Of a DNA stretch of 57,574 nt, positions 17,620 through 26,104 are shown piece by piece. This DNA is from Ruegeria denitrificans (GTDB lineage: Bacteria; Pseudomonadota; Alphaproteobacteria; Rhodobacterales; Rhodobacteraceae). A model generated the notes under the pieces. It did not search any database. It had not been told where the DNA came from and saw nothing but the letters and a program-made list of their open reading frames with translations. A program made the translations under genes and the position numbers. The stretch covers positions 1-57,574 of the forward strand of contig NZ_CYUD01000019.1 in assembly GCF_001458295.1 (NCBI RefSeq). Direction: 5' to 3'. How positions within the stretch are numbered: position 1 is the stretch's first letter; each line of letters opens with the position of its first letter.

Positions 17620-18111
17620 ATGACAACAGAAATATTCTTTAGCGCGGTTCTGATCGGCATCGGCGCGACAGCCTTCATGGATGTGGTCGCCCTTTTCCAG
17701 AAGCTGATCTTCTCTCAGCAATCGCTCAACTACGCGATGGTGGGCCGTTGGCTCGGCCATGTGGTACAGGGGCAGATTGTTCATAGGCACATCATGGCCA
17801 GCGACCCTGTTCCGGCGGAACGTTTACTGGGCTGGAGCGCACATTATCTGACGGGCGTCGTGTTCGCGCTGGGTTTCCTTGCCGTAGTTGGTCGGGGCTG
17901 GCTTGAAGCGCCGAGCCTGCTGCCTGCAATTGCGTTTGGAATACTAACAGTACTCGCGCCTTTTCTGATCCTGCAGCCGGGCATGGGAGTGGGGCTGGCG
18001 GCACGGTTGACGCCCGACCCACAAGCTGCGCGGCTCAAGAGCGTCTTTGCACATTTCAGCTTTGGAACTGGGCTTTGGGTCGCGGCAAACTGCGTATCCA
18101 TTTCGTTCTAA
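17620..18111 (+). CDS. DUF2938 family integral membrane protein
   Basis: A 163-aa membrane protein with about four hydrophobic segments (near 5-30, 75-97, 102-122 and 138-160). The N-terminus IGIGATAFMDVVALFQ, the LGWSAHYLTGVVFALGFL segment and the ending HFSFGTGLWVAAN fit the DUF2938 family of unknown function. The ATG at 17620 is preceded by GAGG at 11 bases. It sits downstream of the MerR-type promoter and is probably switched on by the divergent regulator. No function is claimed. Confidence 0.82.
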   Translation: MTTEIFFSAVLIGIGATAFMDVVALFQKLIFSQQSLNYAMVGRWLGHVVQGQIVHRHIMASDPVPAERLLGWSAHYLTGVVFALGFLAVVGRGWLEAPSLLPAIAFGILTVLAPFLILQPGMGVGLAARLTPDPQAARLKSVFAHFSFGTGLWVAANCVSISF

Positions 18112-18535
18112 CATTTCGCGAAGAGCATACCGAAAGCAGACTGTGAGTTCGGAAGCCACCAAGTTTTACCACTGCAGCGAAAGTCTCCTCTTACGAGCCG
18201 CACGGCAGCGACCGCACTCATCGTCCAACGGCAGTTTAGGGTCGTCTCCGGTGCCGAGATCAGCAAGGTTTAAGTCAATCCTACAGCGCGCCTGAAGTCC
18301 GGTGTGAACTCGTATTGGACTTGGCAACCGTGACGCAAAATGGATGGCCGCGAACCAGGCGCTTGCTCACTGCAAACCCTCTTCGGGCATTTTGGCATAT
18401 CGGTTTGGTTGCAAGTATAGGGTGTAGCTCCTTGGAATTCCGGCTCTGAAACCGAGGAAGTCTCCTGAACATCACCAAATCAGGCTATGATGTTCAATGA
18501 AGCAATATCTGCTCGGCGTCCACGCGGCACAAAAA
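18112..18535. other. Gene-free stretch with repeat copy 3
   Basis: No gene was supported. It holds the third copy of the 36-bp repeat (18174-18209). The rest appears to be decayed sequence with no recognisable reading frame. Confidence 0.45.
18174..18209. repeat. Dispersed 36-bp intergenic repeat, copy 3
   Basis: It matches copy 2 at 26 of 36 positions without gaps, keeping GCAGCGAA at the start and GGCAGC at the end. It is the most diverged of the three copies. Confidence 0.45.
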
Positions 18536-19306
18536 ATGACCTTAGCGAACAGCAATCTGAATACGAAGACAGTACTGATAACCGGTGCCAGTTCGGGTAT
18601 CGGCCTCGAAGCAGCCGCGCAGTTGGCCATTGAGGGCTACTGACGTGTCATCGTCACCGCTCGTACCTCGGAAAAAGCCACCGACAGTCTCGCCAGCCTC
18701 GAACGCCGAACTGGCGCGAAGGTTTTTGTGCCAGAAGTTGCTGATCTGTCGGCACCGATTACTATCGAAGCTCTTGCCGACCGGCTGCGCGATGCTGCGA
18801 GTCCTATCGACCTGCTTATACTTAATGCCGGGATGGTGTCGGGCGCAAAGCCCAGACGCGACGCCCAGGGTATCGAGTTGACCTTCTCGTCGACCATTGT
18901 TGCTCACCACCGGCTCACTGTGCGCCTGTTGAACGATCAGAGTTTGGCGCCAAATGCGCGCATCATCATCGTGGGCTCGGAAGTCGCCAGGGGTGACGTG
19001 CCGATGACATCGGTGATCGATGTTGAGGCTTTCGCAACCAAGGCGACAGGTGGAAACCTCGTCGAAGCGATCAAGCGCATTGCCAAGGCCGAGGGGCCCG
19101 GAAAGTTTCGTGCAAACGACGCCTACGCTACCGCTAAGGCCTGCGTCGCGTGGTGGACGGCCGCCCTGGCGCAACGGCTTCCAGCGGGGATGACCGTCAA
19201 CGCCATATCCCCCGGCCTCACCCCGAGCACCAACAACGGGCGCAATATGCCGTGGATCGCTCGGGTGATCATACCCCGGATGATGAAGTTACTAGGCATG
19301 TCTGGG
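18536..19306 (+). pseudogene. Short-chain dehydrogenase/reductase, nonsense codon and 3' truncation
   Basis: The frame starting at 18536 encodes an SDR with the NAD(P)-binding motif TGASSGIG, then an in-frame TGA at 18641-18643 directly after the EGY that precedes RVIVTAR. The same frame then runs on with LILNAGMVSG, a VGSE strand and the catalytic YATAK, and ends inside the C-terminal third at LLGMSG. There the sequence passes into an IS6-type terminal repeat. The gene has thus suffered a point nonsense mutation and an insertion. The original substrate is unknown. No good ribosome binding site precedes the start; an alternative in-frame ATG lies at 18497. Confidence 0.85.
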
Positions 19307-19307
19307 G

Positions 19308-19760
19308 AGTTCTGTCGCAAACTTATTAGATGGTAGAGCATCAGTGGAATTGGTAAGCAGTTTATCCTGCCAGTTGGGCAAACTGCTGAAACGGACGGAA
19401 TCGGGGCGTGAATTGACACCTGCGGATCATGTTGACCAGTTCGATACTAGCCAGAGCAGATGCAGCTGAATCGAAAGATTTGAGCCCCAGCATGGGCCTG
19501 ATCCGACGTTTGATGAACCGGTGATTCTGTTCAACGATGTTATTAATATATTTCCGCCTGACCATCTCGATTGGGATTGGGCAACCTTAGCCCTTCAGCA
19601 TCTTGTTGATCGCTCTAAGACTGGCTGTGTTCGCGCCGCTTTTGTCGATAAAGATTTTGCGTGGCAACCCGTTAACTTCGAGCGTACGGGCAAAAACTTC
19701 GTTGCTCCAGCTTTGTTCTGACGCCGGGACTGCCCCAATTATGATCTTTTTCGGAGTTGT
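19308..19760 (-). mobile_element. IS6-family insertion sequence remnant
   Basis: The right end begins near 19308 with AGTTCTGTCGCAAA, very like IS6-family terminal repeats, and lies at the break in the SDR gene. On the minus strand the C-terminal part of a DDE transposase is readable: LPRKIFIDKSGANT, then an in-frame TAA after INKMLKG, then GCPIPIEMVRRKY, NNIVEQNHRFIKRRIRPM and LGLKSFDSA. The N-terminal half and the other terminal repeat were not found. The element is dead. Confidence 0.85.
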
Positions 19761-20230
19761 CATGTAAAGCTAAAAACTCTGGACGGACCGATGTAAATGA
19801 GTTTCTGATTGGGCATGCACAACCTGATCTTCCGTTGAAAAGTGACGAATGCGAGTCGTTTGCGCTGTTCAAAATTGGTGAATGCGTATCTGCGGTATTC
19901 ATGCAGCCATTCTTGATGCGAACCGTCTTTGCAAAGAAATCTAATGCCGTGGCTGAAACACAGGTTTCAACATTGTTGCCGTCGGCGTATTGCGATTTCT
20001 AGTCTCGGGTTCCAGAGAAAAAACTTCATACTGAAACGGTGCCGGAGCTCCAATCGCCTAGCAAGTTCGCACTCAATTCGAACCAGTTTCAAGGGTCAAA
20101 TTCAATCTTCATTTATCCAAAGGTTTATGGCAGACCAATTCAGATTTCGGGGCTCAGGAATGGTCGCCATGTTTATTGGTTCCAAGTGTGATGAAAAAAG
20201 ACATTTGCAGGCCACTCAGTTTACGTAATG
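19761..20230. other. Gene-free stretch between IS remnant and permease
   Basis: The matching left end of the IS6 element and the missing 3' end of the SDR gene were looked for and not seen. A frame at 19757-20002 (+) is open but has no ribosome binding site and matches no family I know. This is likely decayed mobile-element sequence. Confidence 0.4.
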
Positions 20231-20234
20231 CGAC

Positions 20235-20256
20235 AGCGGGCGGGGTGCCGCCCGCT
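20235..20256 (-). terminator. Terminator after the NCS1 permease
   Basis: AGCGGGCGG and CCGCCCGCT form a perfect 9-bp stem with a 4-base loop. It lies just after the stop of the minus-strand permease. The minus-strand 3' flank is only weakly T-rich, so it may act in either direction. Confidence 0.6.
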
Positions 20257-20271
20257 ATCTTTTCCCATTTG

Positions 20272-21705
20272 TCAGGTTTTTTTCTTAGCCATCGCGTTAT
20301 AGATAACGCCGCCAAGAATTGCGCCGATGATCCACGCATAGCCAGACAGGATGCCAAGGGCCGGGACCCAGACCGTGGAGACCGAGAATACCGAGGCGAC
20401 GCCGAAGGCAATCAGAGCCGAGTCGTTCCAGCCGTTACCATAATGGTACTCGCCCCCTTGCATGTCGTAGAGGTCATCCCGGTTCAACTCTTCTTTGCGG
20501 ATCAAATAATAGTCGACGATCATGATCCCGAAGATCGGAGCCAGTGTCGCACCCAGTGTATTGACGAATCCGGCGATACCGATGTTCGAGATTATCGCGG
20601 TCCACAGGCCACCGATGACCAGCGCAAAGACTGATGTGGCCAGACCCGCCTGACGGAAACTGATTTTTCCAGGTGCAAGGTTGGCGATGCCGTTTACCGC
20701 AGGAATGAAGTTCGCAACAAGGTTGATGCCAACTGTAGCGGCAAAGAACGTAATGGCGGCGATAATGCCCAGCAGAACGCTGTCGGTCTTTTCAACGATC
20801 TCGGTCGGGTTGATGATTTCCTCACCAAAGACGACCGCTGCACCGCCGGTTGTCAGCAACGCCAAGGCCGAGAACAGGATCATGTTCAACGGCAGGCCAG
20901 CCAGGTTCCCCGCCTTCATGGACGCCTTGTCCCGGGAATAGCGCGAGAAGTCCGAGAAGTTGATCATCACAGCCGAGAAATAGGCAACCATGGTGCCAAA
21001 GATGGCGATAAAGCCTTTGACCTCGGATCCAAACGTGCCTTCGGGGTTGGCGAAGATCGTTGCCGTTGCGCTCAAAAGCTGCCCGTCCGAGCGCTGCCAG
21101 AGAACTATCACAAGGCCGATCATCACCGCATAGACAAAAGGTCCGGCAAAGTTGAGGAACGTTTCGACCCAGCCCATACCGCGCCAGAAGATGACGATGT
21201 GGAACACCCAGACAATGAAGAATGCGAACCAGTCGATGCCCGTCAGGCCCAGCATCTCGGCCCCGCCTTCTGCGCCAGTGATCGAACGGATCAGAAGTGA
21301 TAGTGCGGTTGATGCGAAATAGACCTGCACGCCGTACCAGAACACGGCGACCGTGGCCCGCAATACCGCCGGTAGTTTGGACCCCGCGGTCCCCATACTG
21401 GCACGCGCCAGTACCGGATAGGGAATTCCGTATTTCTCACCCGGTGCGCCGGACAGGTTTACCATCCACATGACGAACAACCCGGCCACTATAAGTGCCA
21501 GAAAGGCTGTCCAGCCGCCAACGCCGTATGAGATGAAGAGCGACGCGACAAGCGAGTAACCAAACAGTGACTGGACGTCGTTGGCCCAGATATTGAAGAT
21601 CGCAAAAGATCCCCAAGTTTTTTCGTCGGGTGTCACCGGATTGAGCGTATCGCCTTCCGGATCTGTTGTACCTGCGACTTCGGCAGATGTCGTTTCGGAT
21701 ACCAT
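20272..21705 (-). CDS. NCS1-family nucleobase/allantoin-type permease
   Basis: A 477-aa membrane transporter with about 12 helices. The N-terminal FAIFNIWANDVQSLFGYSL segment is diagnostic of NCS1 (purine, cytosine, uracil, allantoin and hydantoin permeases). Further family segments are the YGIPYPVLARASMG block and INFSDFSRYSRD, which holds cation- and substrate-site residues. It is the second of two related permeases on the same strand, 216 bases apart. The start at 21705 is preceded by GGGAGGAC. The substrate cannot be deduced; no catabolic enzyme lies nearby. Confidence 0.92.
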   Translation of the reverse strand: MVSETTSAEVAGTTDPEGDTLNPVTPDEKTWGSFAIFNIWANDVQSLFGYSLVASLFISYGVGGWTAFLALIVAGLFVMWMVNLSGAPGEKYGIPYPVLARASMGTAGSKLPAVLRATVAVFWYGVQVYFASTALSLLIRSITGAEGGAEMLGLTGIDWFAFFIVWVFHIVIFWRGMGWVETFLNFAGPFVYAVMIGLVIVLWQRSDGQLLSATATIFANPEGTFGSEVKGFIAIFGTMVAYFSAVMINFSDFSRYSRDKASMKAGNLAGLPLNMILFSALALLTTGGAAVVFGEEIINPTEIVEKTDSVLLGIIAAITFFAATVGINLVANFIPAVNGIANLAPGKISFRQAGLATSVFALVIGGLWTAIISNIGIAGFVNTLGATLAPIFGIMIVDYYLIRKEELNRDDLYDMQGGEYHYGNGWNDSALIAFGVASVFSVSTVWVPALGILSGYAWIIGAILGGVIYNAMAKKKT

Positions 21706-21921
21706 TATAGTCCTCCCGTTTTAGACAGGGGGAAGCCCCCCGAAAATGCGGCAATAACCGCCTTTCGCTTCGAGCGCGCAGCCCGAACCGTTGCCGTCGC
21801 AGGGTTGCGACGTTCATTCACATTTCAGCTTTCGCTCGAGACAAACCTTCCTTGCCGATCACGCGATGCGGTAATCGGTTTCTCCGCCCCCTGGCATCGA
21901 ATTGGCTAAGGCCTCAGCCGG

Positions 21922-23379
21922 TCAGCGCTTTGCAATTGCCCAGTAGAACACACCTCCAAATCCTGCTCCGATCACCCATGCAAAGCCCGAAAGCGTGCTC
22001 AGCATGGGGACCCAGACTGTGAGAACGGAAAATATGGCCGGTAGGATGAACGACACAATTGCCGCCATGTTCCAGCCGTTGCTGTAAAAGTAAGGGCCAT
22101 CGCGTGCCGCTGAAAACAGCTGATCAACATCCAGTTTTCCTGATTTCACCAGATAGTAGTCAGCGATGATAATGCCGTAGACAGGTGCCAGAACGGCCCC
22201 CAACGTGTTCACAAAACCCAGAATGCCAATTTGGCTGATAGTTGAGACCCACAGCCCGCCAATCACCAGCGCATAGGCCGATGTAATGATGCCTGCGACC
22301 CGGAAATTGATCCGGCTGGGCATCAGGTTTGCCAGATCATAAGCGGGCGGGATGAAATTGGCCACGAGGTTGATCCCAACTGTGGCGGCAAAGAAGGTCA
22401 CTGCGGCAAGGATCGTCAATGGCAATGAATCGACCCGCGCGATGATTGCTGTAGGATTGGTCAGCGCTTCGCCCCAGATCGCGACCGTGCCAGCGGTGAC
22501 GATCAGGGCGATCAACGAAAAAAAAGCGATATTGATCGGGAGGCCCAACAGGTTGCCTTTGCGCATTTCATGTTCCGAGCGCACAAAGCGTGAAAAGTCT
22601 CCGAAGTTAATTACAACAGCTGCGAAATAGGCAATCATCGTGCCCACCACGGCAACGAACGCAGCCAAAGGATTGCCCTGATAGCTGCCTGTCCCGCGAA
22701 AAATCGTGCCAAGCTCTCGCCAGAGATCGTTGCCGACCTCGATCCAGACCATGATGGCGAGCATCACCATCACCACATACACAAACGGGCCCGCAAAATT
22801 GAGAAACCCAACGATAGGTTCTATCCCGTTCCAGAACAGCGCGATCTGAAAGGCCCAGACCCCCAGAAAGGCGATCCATTCGATAGCGCTCAGGCCTAGA
22901 AAGATCGGCGGACCATTCGATCCGATCAGTGCGACCATTGCCAGTGCGAGCGCGGTCGATGCAAAATAGGTCTGCACTCCGAACCAGAAGATGGCTACGA
23001 CTGCACGGATCAAGGCCGGGAAGTTCGCGCCGCGAACGCCCATGCTGGCCCGCGCCATGACCGCGAACGGAATCCCATATTTGACGCTGGGTTTGCCGAC
23101 CAGATTGACCAGCCCCATGACAATGAAACCCGCCAGCACAATGCCCGCAAACACTGCCCACCCGTTCAGCCCGTAGGTGAGAAAGAGAGATGCTGCCAAT
23201 GTGTAACCAAAAAGCGATTGCACATCATTGGCCCAGACATTGAATAGCTCGAACCAGCCCCAATCGCGCTCGTTGACAGGAACCGGGGCCAGATCCTCGT
23301 TGTAAAGGCTGGCATCCCTGGGAGCTTCTGTAAAAGAATGCTGCATTTCGTCCGGGTAACCTGTCAAAGCGATTGTCAT
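21922..23379 (-). CDS. NCS1-family nucleobase/allantoin-type permease
   Basis: A 485-aa paralogue of the downstream permease, with the same FELFNVWANDVQSLFGYTL segment, YGIPFAVMARASMG and INFGDFSRFVR blocks. About 12 membrane helices are visible. The first ATG (23379) has no clear ribosome binding site; a second in-frame ATG at 23346 is possible. Its upstream region carries four CGTGCA hexamers at a 12-bp period and faces a divergent resolvase-like gene, which suggests specific regulation. The pair may move related compounds, or the same one at different affinity. Confidence 0.92.
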   Translation of the reverse strand: MTIALTGYPDEMQHSFTEAPRDASLYNEDLAPVPVNERDWGWFELFNVWANDVQSLFGYTLAASLFLTYGLNGWAVFAGIVLAGFIVMGLVNLVGKPSVKYGIPFAVMARASMGVRGANFPALIRAVVAIFWFGVQTYFASTALALAMVALIGSNGPPIFLGLSAIEWIAFLGVWAFQIALFWNGIEPIVGFLNFAGPFVYVVMVMLAIMVWIEVGNDLWRELGTIFRGTGSYQGNPLAAFVAVVGTMIAYFAAVVINFGDFSRFVRSEHEMRKGNLLGLPINIAFFSLIALIVTAGTVAIWGEALTNPTAIIARVDSLPLTILAAVTFFAATVGINLVANFIPPAYDLANLMPSRINFRVAGIITSAYALVIGGLWVSTISQIGILGFVNTLGAVLAPVYGIIIADYYLVKSGKLDVDQLFSAARDGPYFYSNGWNMAAIVSFILPAIFSVLTVWVPMLSTLSGFAWVIGAGFGGVFYWAIAKR

Positions 23380-23401
23380 TGCGCAGGATCAGCGTTATGA
23401 T

Positions 23402-23449
23402 CGTGCAGAATTGCGTGCAAATAAACGTGCATAATATCGTGCAAAAAGT
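23402..23449. promoter_or_regulatory. Four CGTGCA direct repeats with exact 12-bp period
   Basis: CGTGCA occurs at 23402, 23414, 23426 and 23438, each separated by 6 variable, AT-rich bases. The array lies in the 111-bp gap between the permease start (23379) and the divergent resolvase-like gene (23491), where both promoters must be. It looks like an operator for a protein that binds in tandem. Helix-turn-helix domains of serine resolvases contact sites of about this length, so the neighbour is a good candidate. Confidence 0.75.
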
Positions 23450-23490
23450 CAAGAACTATGGCAAACCTAATTCTACGAGACTGATTTGGA

Positions 23491-24057
23491 ATGGTAAAAA
23501 TCGGATATGCACGGGTATCGTCGAAATGGTACCGAAGTGAGGTTCAGCTAAGCGAGCTCAAACGCCAGGGGTGCGATCGCATCTGGAGCGATACAGCTCA
23601 GGATACCACCAACCGGGCTAGAACGTTGGAGGAGTTTCTGGCGGATGTTTCTGCCGGGGATGTGATCGTGGTGTCGCGTTTGTCCGCGATAGCCGACTCC
23701 ATCGCTGAACTATTCAATCTGTTAGAGCGGCTTCACGAAAAGGGGGCGGCTTTTCGGTCGATGTCGGAACCCTGGATCAATACCGAAGGCGGACGCGCCG
23801 GTATGGTTCTGGAAGTATTGGGTGGTGTCATTGACTACGAACTTGGGCTTGCTGACCTGGAAAGCCGCACTGTGGAAGATCGCCCCAAATCATTTGGCCT
23901 GAGCAAAGGCCGCCCCAAAAAGCTGAGCGCCAAGGAACGCGAAGAGGCGATCTCCCTGCTGTCCATGGGCAAGACTGCAGCCGAAATCGGACGTATGCTG
24001 GGCGTCAGCCGATCAACGATCTCACGTATAAAAACACTGCAAGCAAAGCCGGGATAA
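23491..24057 (+). CDS. Resolvase-like protein lacking catalytic residues, probable regulator
   Basis: A 188-aa protein with the fold of small serine recombinases. An N-terminal resolvase domain (1 to about 130) begins IGYARVSS and keeps R8 and S10, and a C-terminal helix-turn-helix contains KTAAEIGRMLGVSRSTISRI. The conserved DRLxR block, whose two arginines are essential for strand exchange, reads here SAIAD. The FERxLIxER block reads YELGLADLES. Both changes remove active-site arginines, so recombination is unlikely. The protein probably binds DNA only. It is divergent from an NCS1 permease across four CGTGCA repeats, which argues for a role as a transcription factor. No strong ribosome binding site precedes the ATG. 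Confidence 0.82.
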   Translation: MVKIGYARVSSKWYRSEVQLSELKRQGCDRIWSDTAQDTTNRARTLEEFLADVSAGDVIVVSRLSAIADSIAELFNLLERLHEKGAAFRSMSEPWINTEGGRAGMVLEVLGGVIDYELGLADLESRTVEDRPKSFGLSKGRPKKLSAKEREEAISLLSMGKTAAEIGRMLGVSRSTISRIKTLQAKPG

Positions 24058-24127
24058 AGTTCGGGTCCAGACATCCTTGTTTCCGCAAAAATAGGCGGTG
24101 CCATCAATCCGGCGCCGCCTTGGCTTG

Positions 24128-24240
24128 AATTCAGGAGAATACTGCTTCCGTTTCGACATCTCTGATCACCTTCTCCTCGAAAATCAGCAGACAACAATTC
24201 GTAGCTTACCTCAGTGTCCAATTTTTGAGGGTAGCTCAAA
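24128..24240 (-). mobile_element. End fragment of an IS3-type insertion sequence
   Basis: On the minus strand an ATG at 24159, behind GAGGAGAAGG, opens MSKRKQYSPEFK. That is the usual beginning of the IS3-family OrfA transposase. The similarity ends after about 12 codons. The sequence before it (about 24200-24240) should be the IS end. The rest of the element is gone. Confidence 0.55.
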
Positions 24241-24624
24241 GTACCGCGATCGACCCAAGGTTAAGTCGCAGACATTAAATCATTAATCTTCCCTTAGGTG
24301 GAGTTGATTTGTCATTTGTGATTTAGGAGTCTTCTATCCCATCAACGCATCTCGAAAGATGTTGCCGTCCCCTGGTACAACAAAAGATGGCCTTTAGAAT
24401 GCAAAGTGGAAATCTCTGCTCTTTTTTCGCGATTTACGTTTGGAAAACCAGCGGCTCCGGCAGGTCTGTGCAGCCAGTAGGACGCGTTCGCGAATTAATG
24501 CCGCTCTGCACCTGAAAACTGATAAGTTGTTGCAAAGCATCGGCGAACATGAAGGCTTACAATAAAGTACTCTTGGCCCAGCAGCTGCAGATGTCCTCGA
24601 GAAACGATCATGGGGAAGGCAGAC
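24241..24624. other. Gene-free stretch before the BTLCP gene
   Basis: No gene, strong palindrome or repeat was seen. AT-rich segments near 24270-24330 could carry a promoter for the peptidase gene at 24625. Confidence 0.35.
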
Positions 24625-25233
24625 ATGACAGAACCCACGTCCGCTCAGGAAAGATCTTCGGAAAAGTTGCCAGTTTATCTATCGATGGCCTGTATCATAT
24701 GCAGTTACTTTGTCTCTGCGGCTACATTGCAAGCCTCTGAGCTTCCCTTGATCAAACTAGATAGAGAGATTCAAGCGCCGTCGGGTGCCAAATCACTATG
24801 CAAAGATTATTCGTGGGCCTGCGCGATCACTAGTAATTCTGGTCTACCCGAAGCGCGCGAGAAACAGATCGTTGAAACGATCAACACGCGTGTAAATCGG
24901 AAGATCCGCGCCGTTTCGGATCAAAGCCAATATGGGACAAATGAATACTGGACCCTGCCGACGCAGGGGTCAGGGGATTGCGAAGACTTCGCTTTGCAAA
25001 AGAAGTTTGAGCTTATGCAGAACGGCTTGGATCCCACGAAGCTGCTAATTGCAACTGTCTTGGACACCAATCGCAGTGGCCATGCTGTTCTAGTTTATCG
25101 CTCGAGTGAAGGCGATTTGGTTCTGGACAATGTTACCAACAGGATCAAATCGTGGAAGGAAACAAAGTATCTATTCCTTCGAATACAGGACCCGATACAC
25201 CCTGACCGTTGGGTACAGGTTTCTAAAGGCTAA
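24625..25233 (+). CDS. Bacterial transglutaminase-like cysteine peptidase (BTLCP)
   Basis: A 202-aa predicted periplasmic protein. A signal-like hydrophobic segment (about 15-38) precedes the domain. The triad is visible as C119 in GDCEDFALQ, H153 in GHAVLV and D168 in VLDNV, in the family's order. The best-known relative is LapG, a calcium-dependent protease that clips large type I-secreted adhesins from the cell surface. No LapD-like receptor is adjacent, and this protein is simpler than LapG. I start at 24625 because GGGGAAGG lies 5 bases before it; an ATG at 24610 is possible. A link to the secretion cluster some 13-20 kb away would be speculative. Confidence 0.85.
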   Translation: MTEPTSAQERSSEKLPVYLSMACIICSYFVSAATLQASELPLIKLDREIQAPSGAKSLCKDYSWACAITSNSGLPEAREKQIVETINTRVNRKIRAVSDQSQYGTNEYWTLPTQGSGDCEDFALQKKFELMQNGLDPTKLLIATVLDTNRSGHAVLVYRSSEGDLVLDNVTNRIKSWKETKYLFLRIQDPIHPDRWVQVSKG

Positions 25234-25335
25234 AAGCAAACGTGGCGCGCCCTCGAGACGCGCCAAGTAAACTTTGCTCCTGCGACTTCTGTTTGTTTCG
25301 CGGCAACCAATCTAGGTCACCGCTTCAATCTTTGG

Positions 25336-26019
25336 TCAAGCTTTCGCAGCGTTGTACAAGCGCGGAGTCACCAGACCTGTACTATTCAATCCGCGCATCG
25401 CCTTGGCTGCGGCAAGCACTGCCAGATCAGCAATCGGCTCGATGCCTATTACCAGCATATAGGCACCGCCAAAGGACAGAACCGACACCATAGTTTCAGC
25501 ACCAAAACCTTGGCCGTAGAAAGCCCAGAATGCGACCCATGCGACTACTCCTCCCTGATACGTCGCACTCAGGGCAAGAGCATGGCCATATTTGAGGTCA
25601 ACATATGCTGTGCCGGGTTCAATGATGCGGCTGGCCAGTGCTTGTAGCGCAAATAGCGGCACCAGAAGAGTGGTCAGGTTGATAAAGTACTGCGGAAGAT
25701 CGAACGGTGCAAAGAACACTCCCTGAATCAGGAGCCCGGCTGCAAGTCCAAAAGCTGCGGGCGCAGCGCCAAGAAGCAGGAACAGCGTCGAGCCCAAGAT
25801 GAAGTGGACTTCAGAGACACCGACCGGGAAGTGCGGTAGAACTTCGAAGAAAAGGAAAACGCCAACAGTGGCGAGCACCGAGCGCATGACAAAAGATGCA
25901 GGTCCGTTCGCTCGCAATGTGGAAAACGTTTCTTTCGCTGCGTAAGTAGCCGCACCTGCGGCGGTAACATAGGAAAGCGCGATTTTGGCACCATTCACGA
26001 TGCCCGGTTCGATGTGCAT
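25336..26019 (-). CDS. cbiM: CbiM-type energy-coupling-factor transporter membrane component
   Basis: A 227-aa integral membrane protein starting MHIEPGIVNGAK, which matches the amino-terminal metal-binding signature of CbiM (M-H near the N-terminus). These proteins are the substrate-specific part of cobalt or nickel importers. About seven hydrophobic helices are visible. The ATG at 26019 is set by GGGAG 8-9 bases upstream and by this N-terminal signature. A cobalamin riboswitch lies directly upstream on the same strand, so expression should fall when cobalamin is plentiful, which supports cobalt as the substrate. The CbiQ and CbiO partners are not beside it; it may work alone or with proteins encoded elsewhere. 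Confidence 0.85.
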   Translation of the reverse strand: MHIEPGIVNGAKIALSYVTAAGAATYAAKETFSTLRANGPASFVMRSVLATVGVFLFFEVLPHFPVGVSEVHFILGSTLFLLLGAAPAAFGLAAGLLIQGVFFAPFDLPQYFINLTTLLVPLFALQALASRIIEPGTAYVDLKYGHALALSATYQGGVVAWVAFWAFYGQGFGAETMVSVLSFGGAYMLVIGIEPIADLAVLAAAKAMRGLNSTGLVTPRLYNAAKA

Positions 26020-26104
26020 TTTATTTCTCCCTACCGCCTCACCCGGCGGCTTGTCAGGTTGAGCTGGCCTTAAGACCAGCAGGTTCAGTCTGGGCACAGC
26101 CCGG

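Noticed and set aside
18641..18643. TGA in the SDR gene as a selenocysteine codon
   Set aside because: SDR enzymes have no selenocysteine at this position, no SECIS-like hairpin was seen, and the gene is also cut by an insertion.
19757..20002. Open frame of 81 codons on the plus strand
   Set aside because: No ribosome binding site or recognisable family, and it begins inside the IS6 remnant.
25243..25265. TGGCGCG/CGCGCCA hairpin after the BTLCP gene as a terminator
   Set aside because: The stem is short (7 bp) and no T-run follows; left unannotated.
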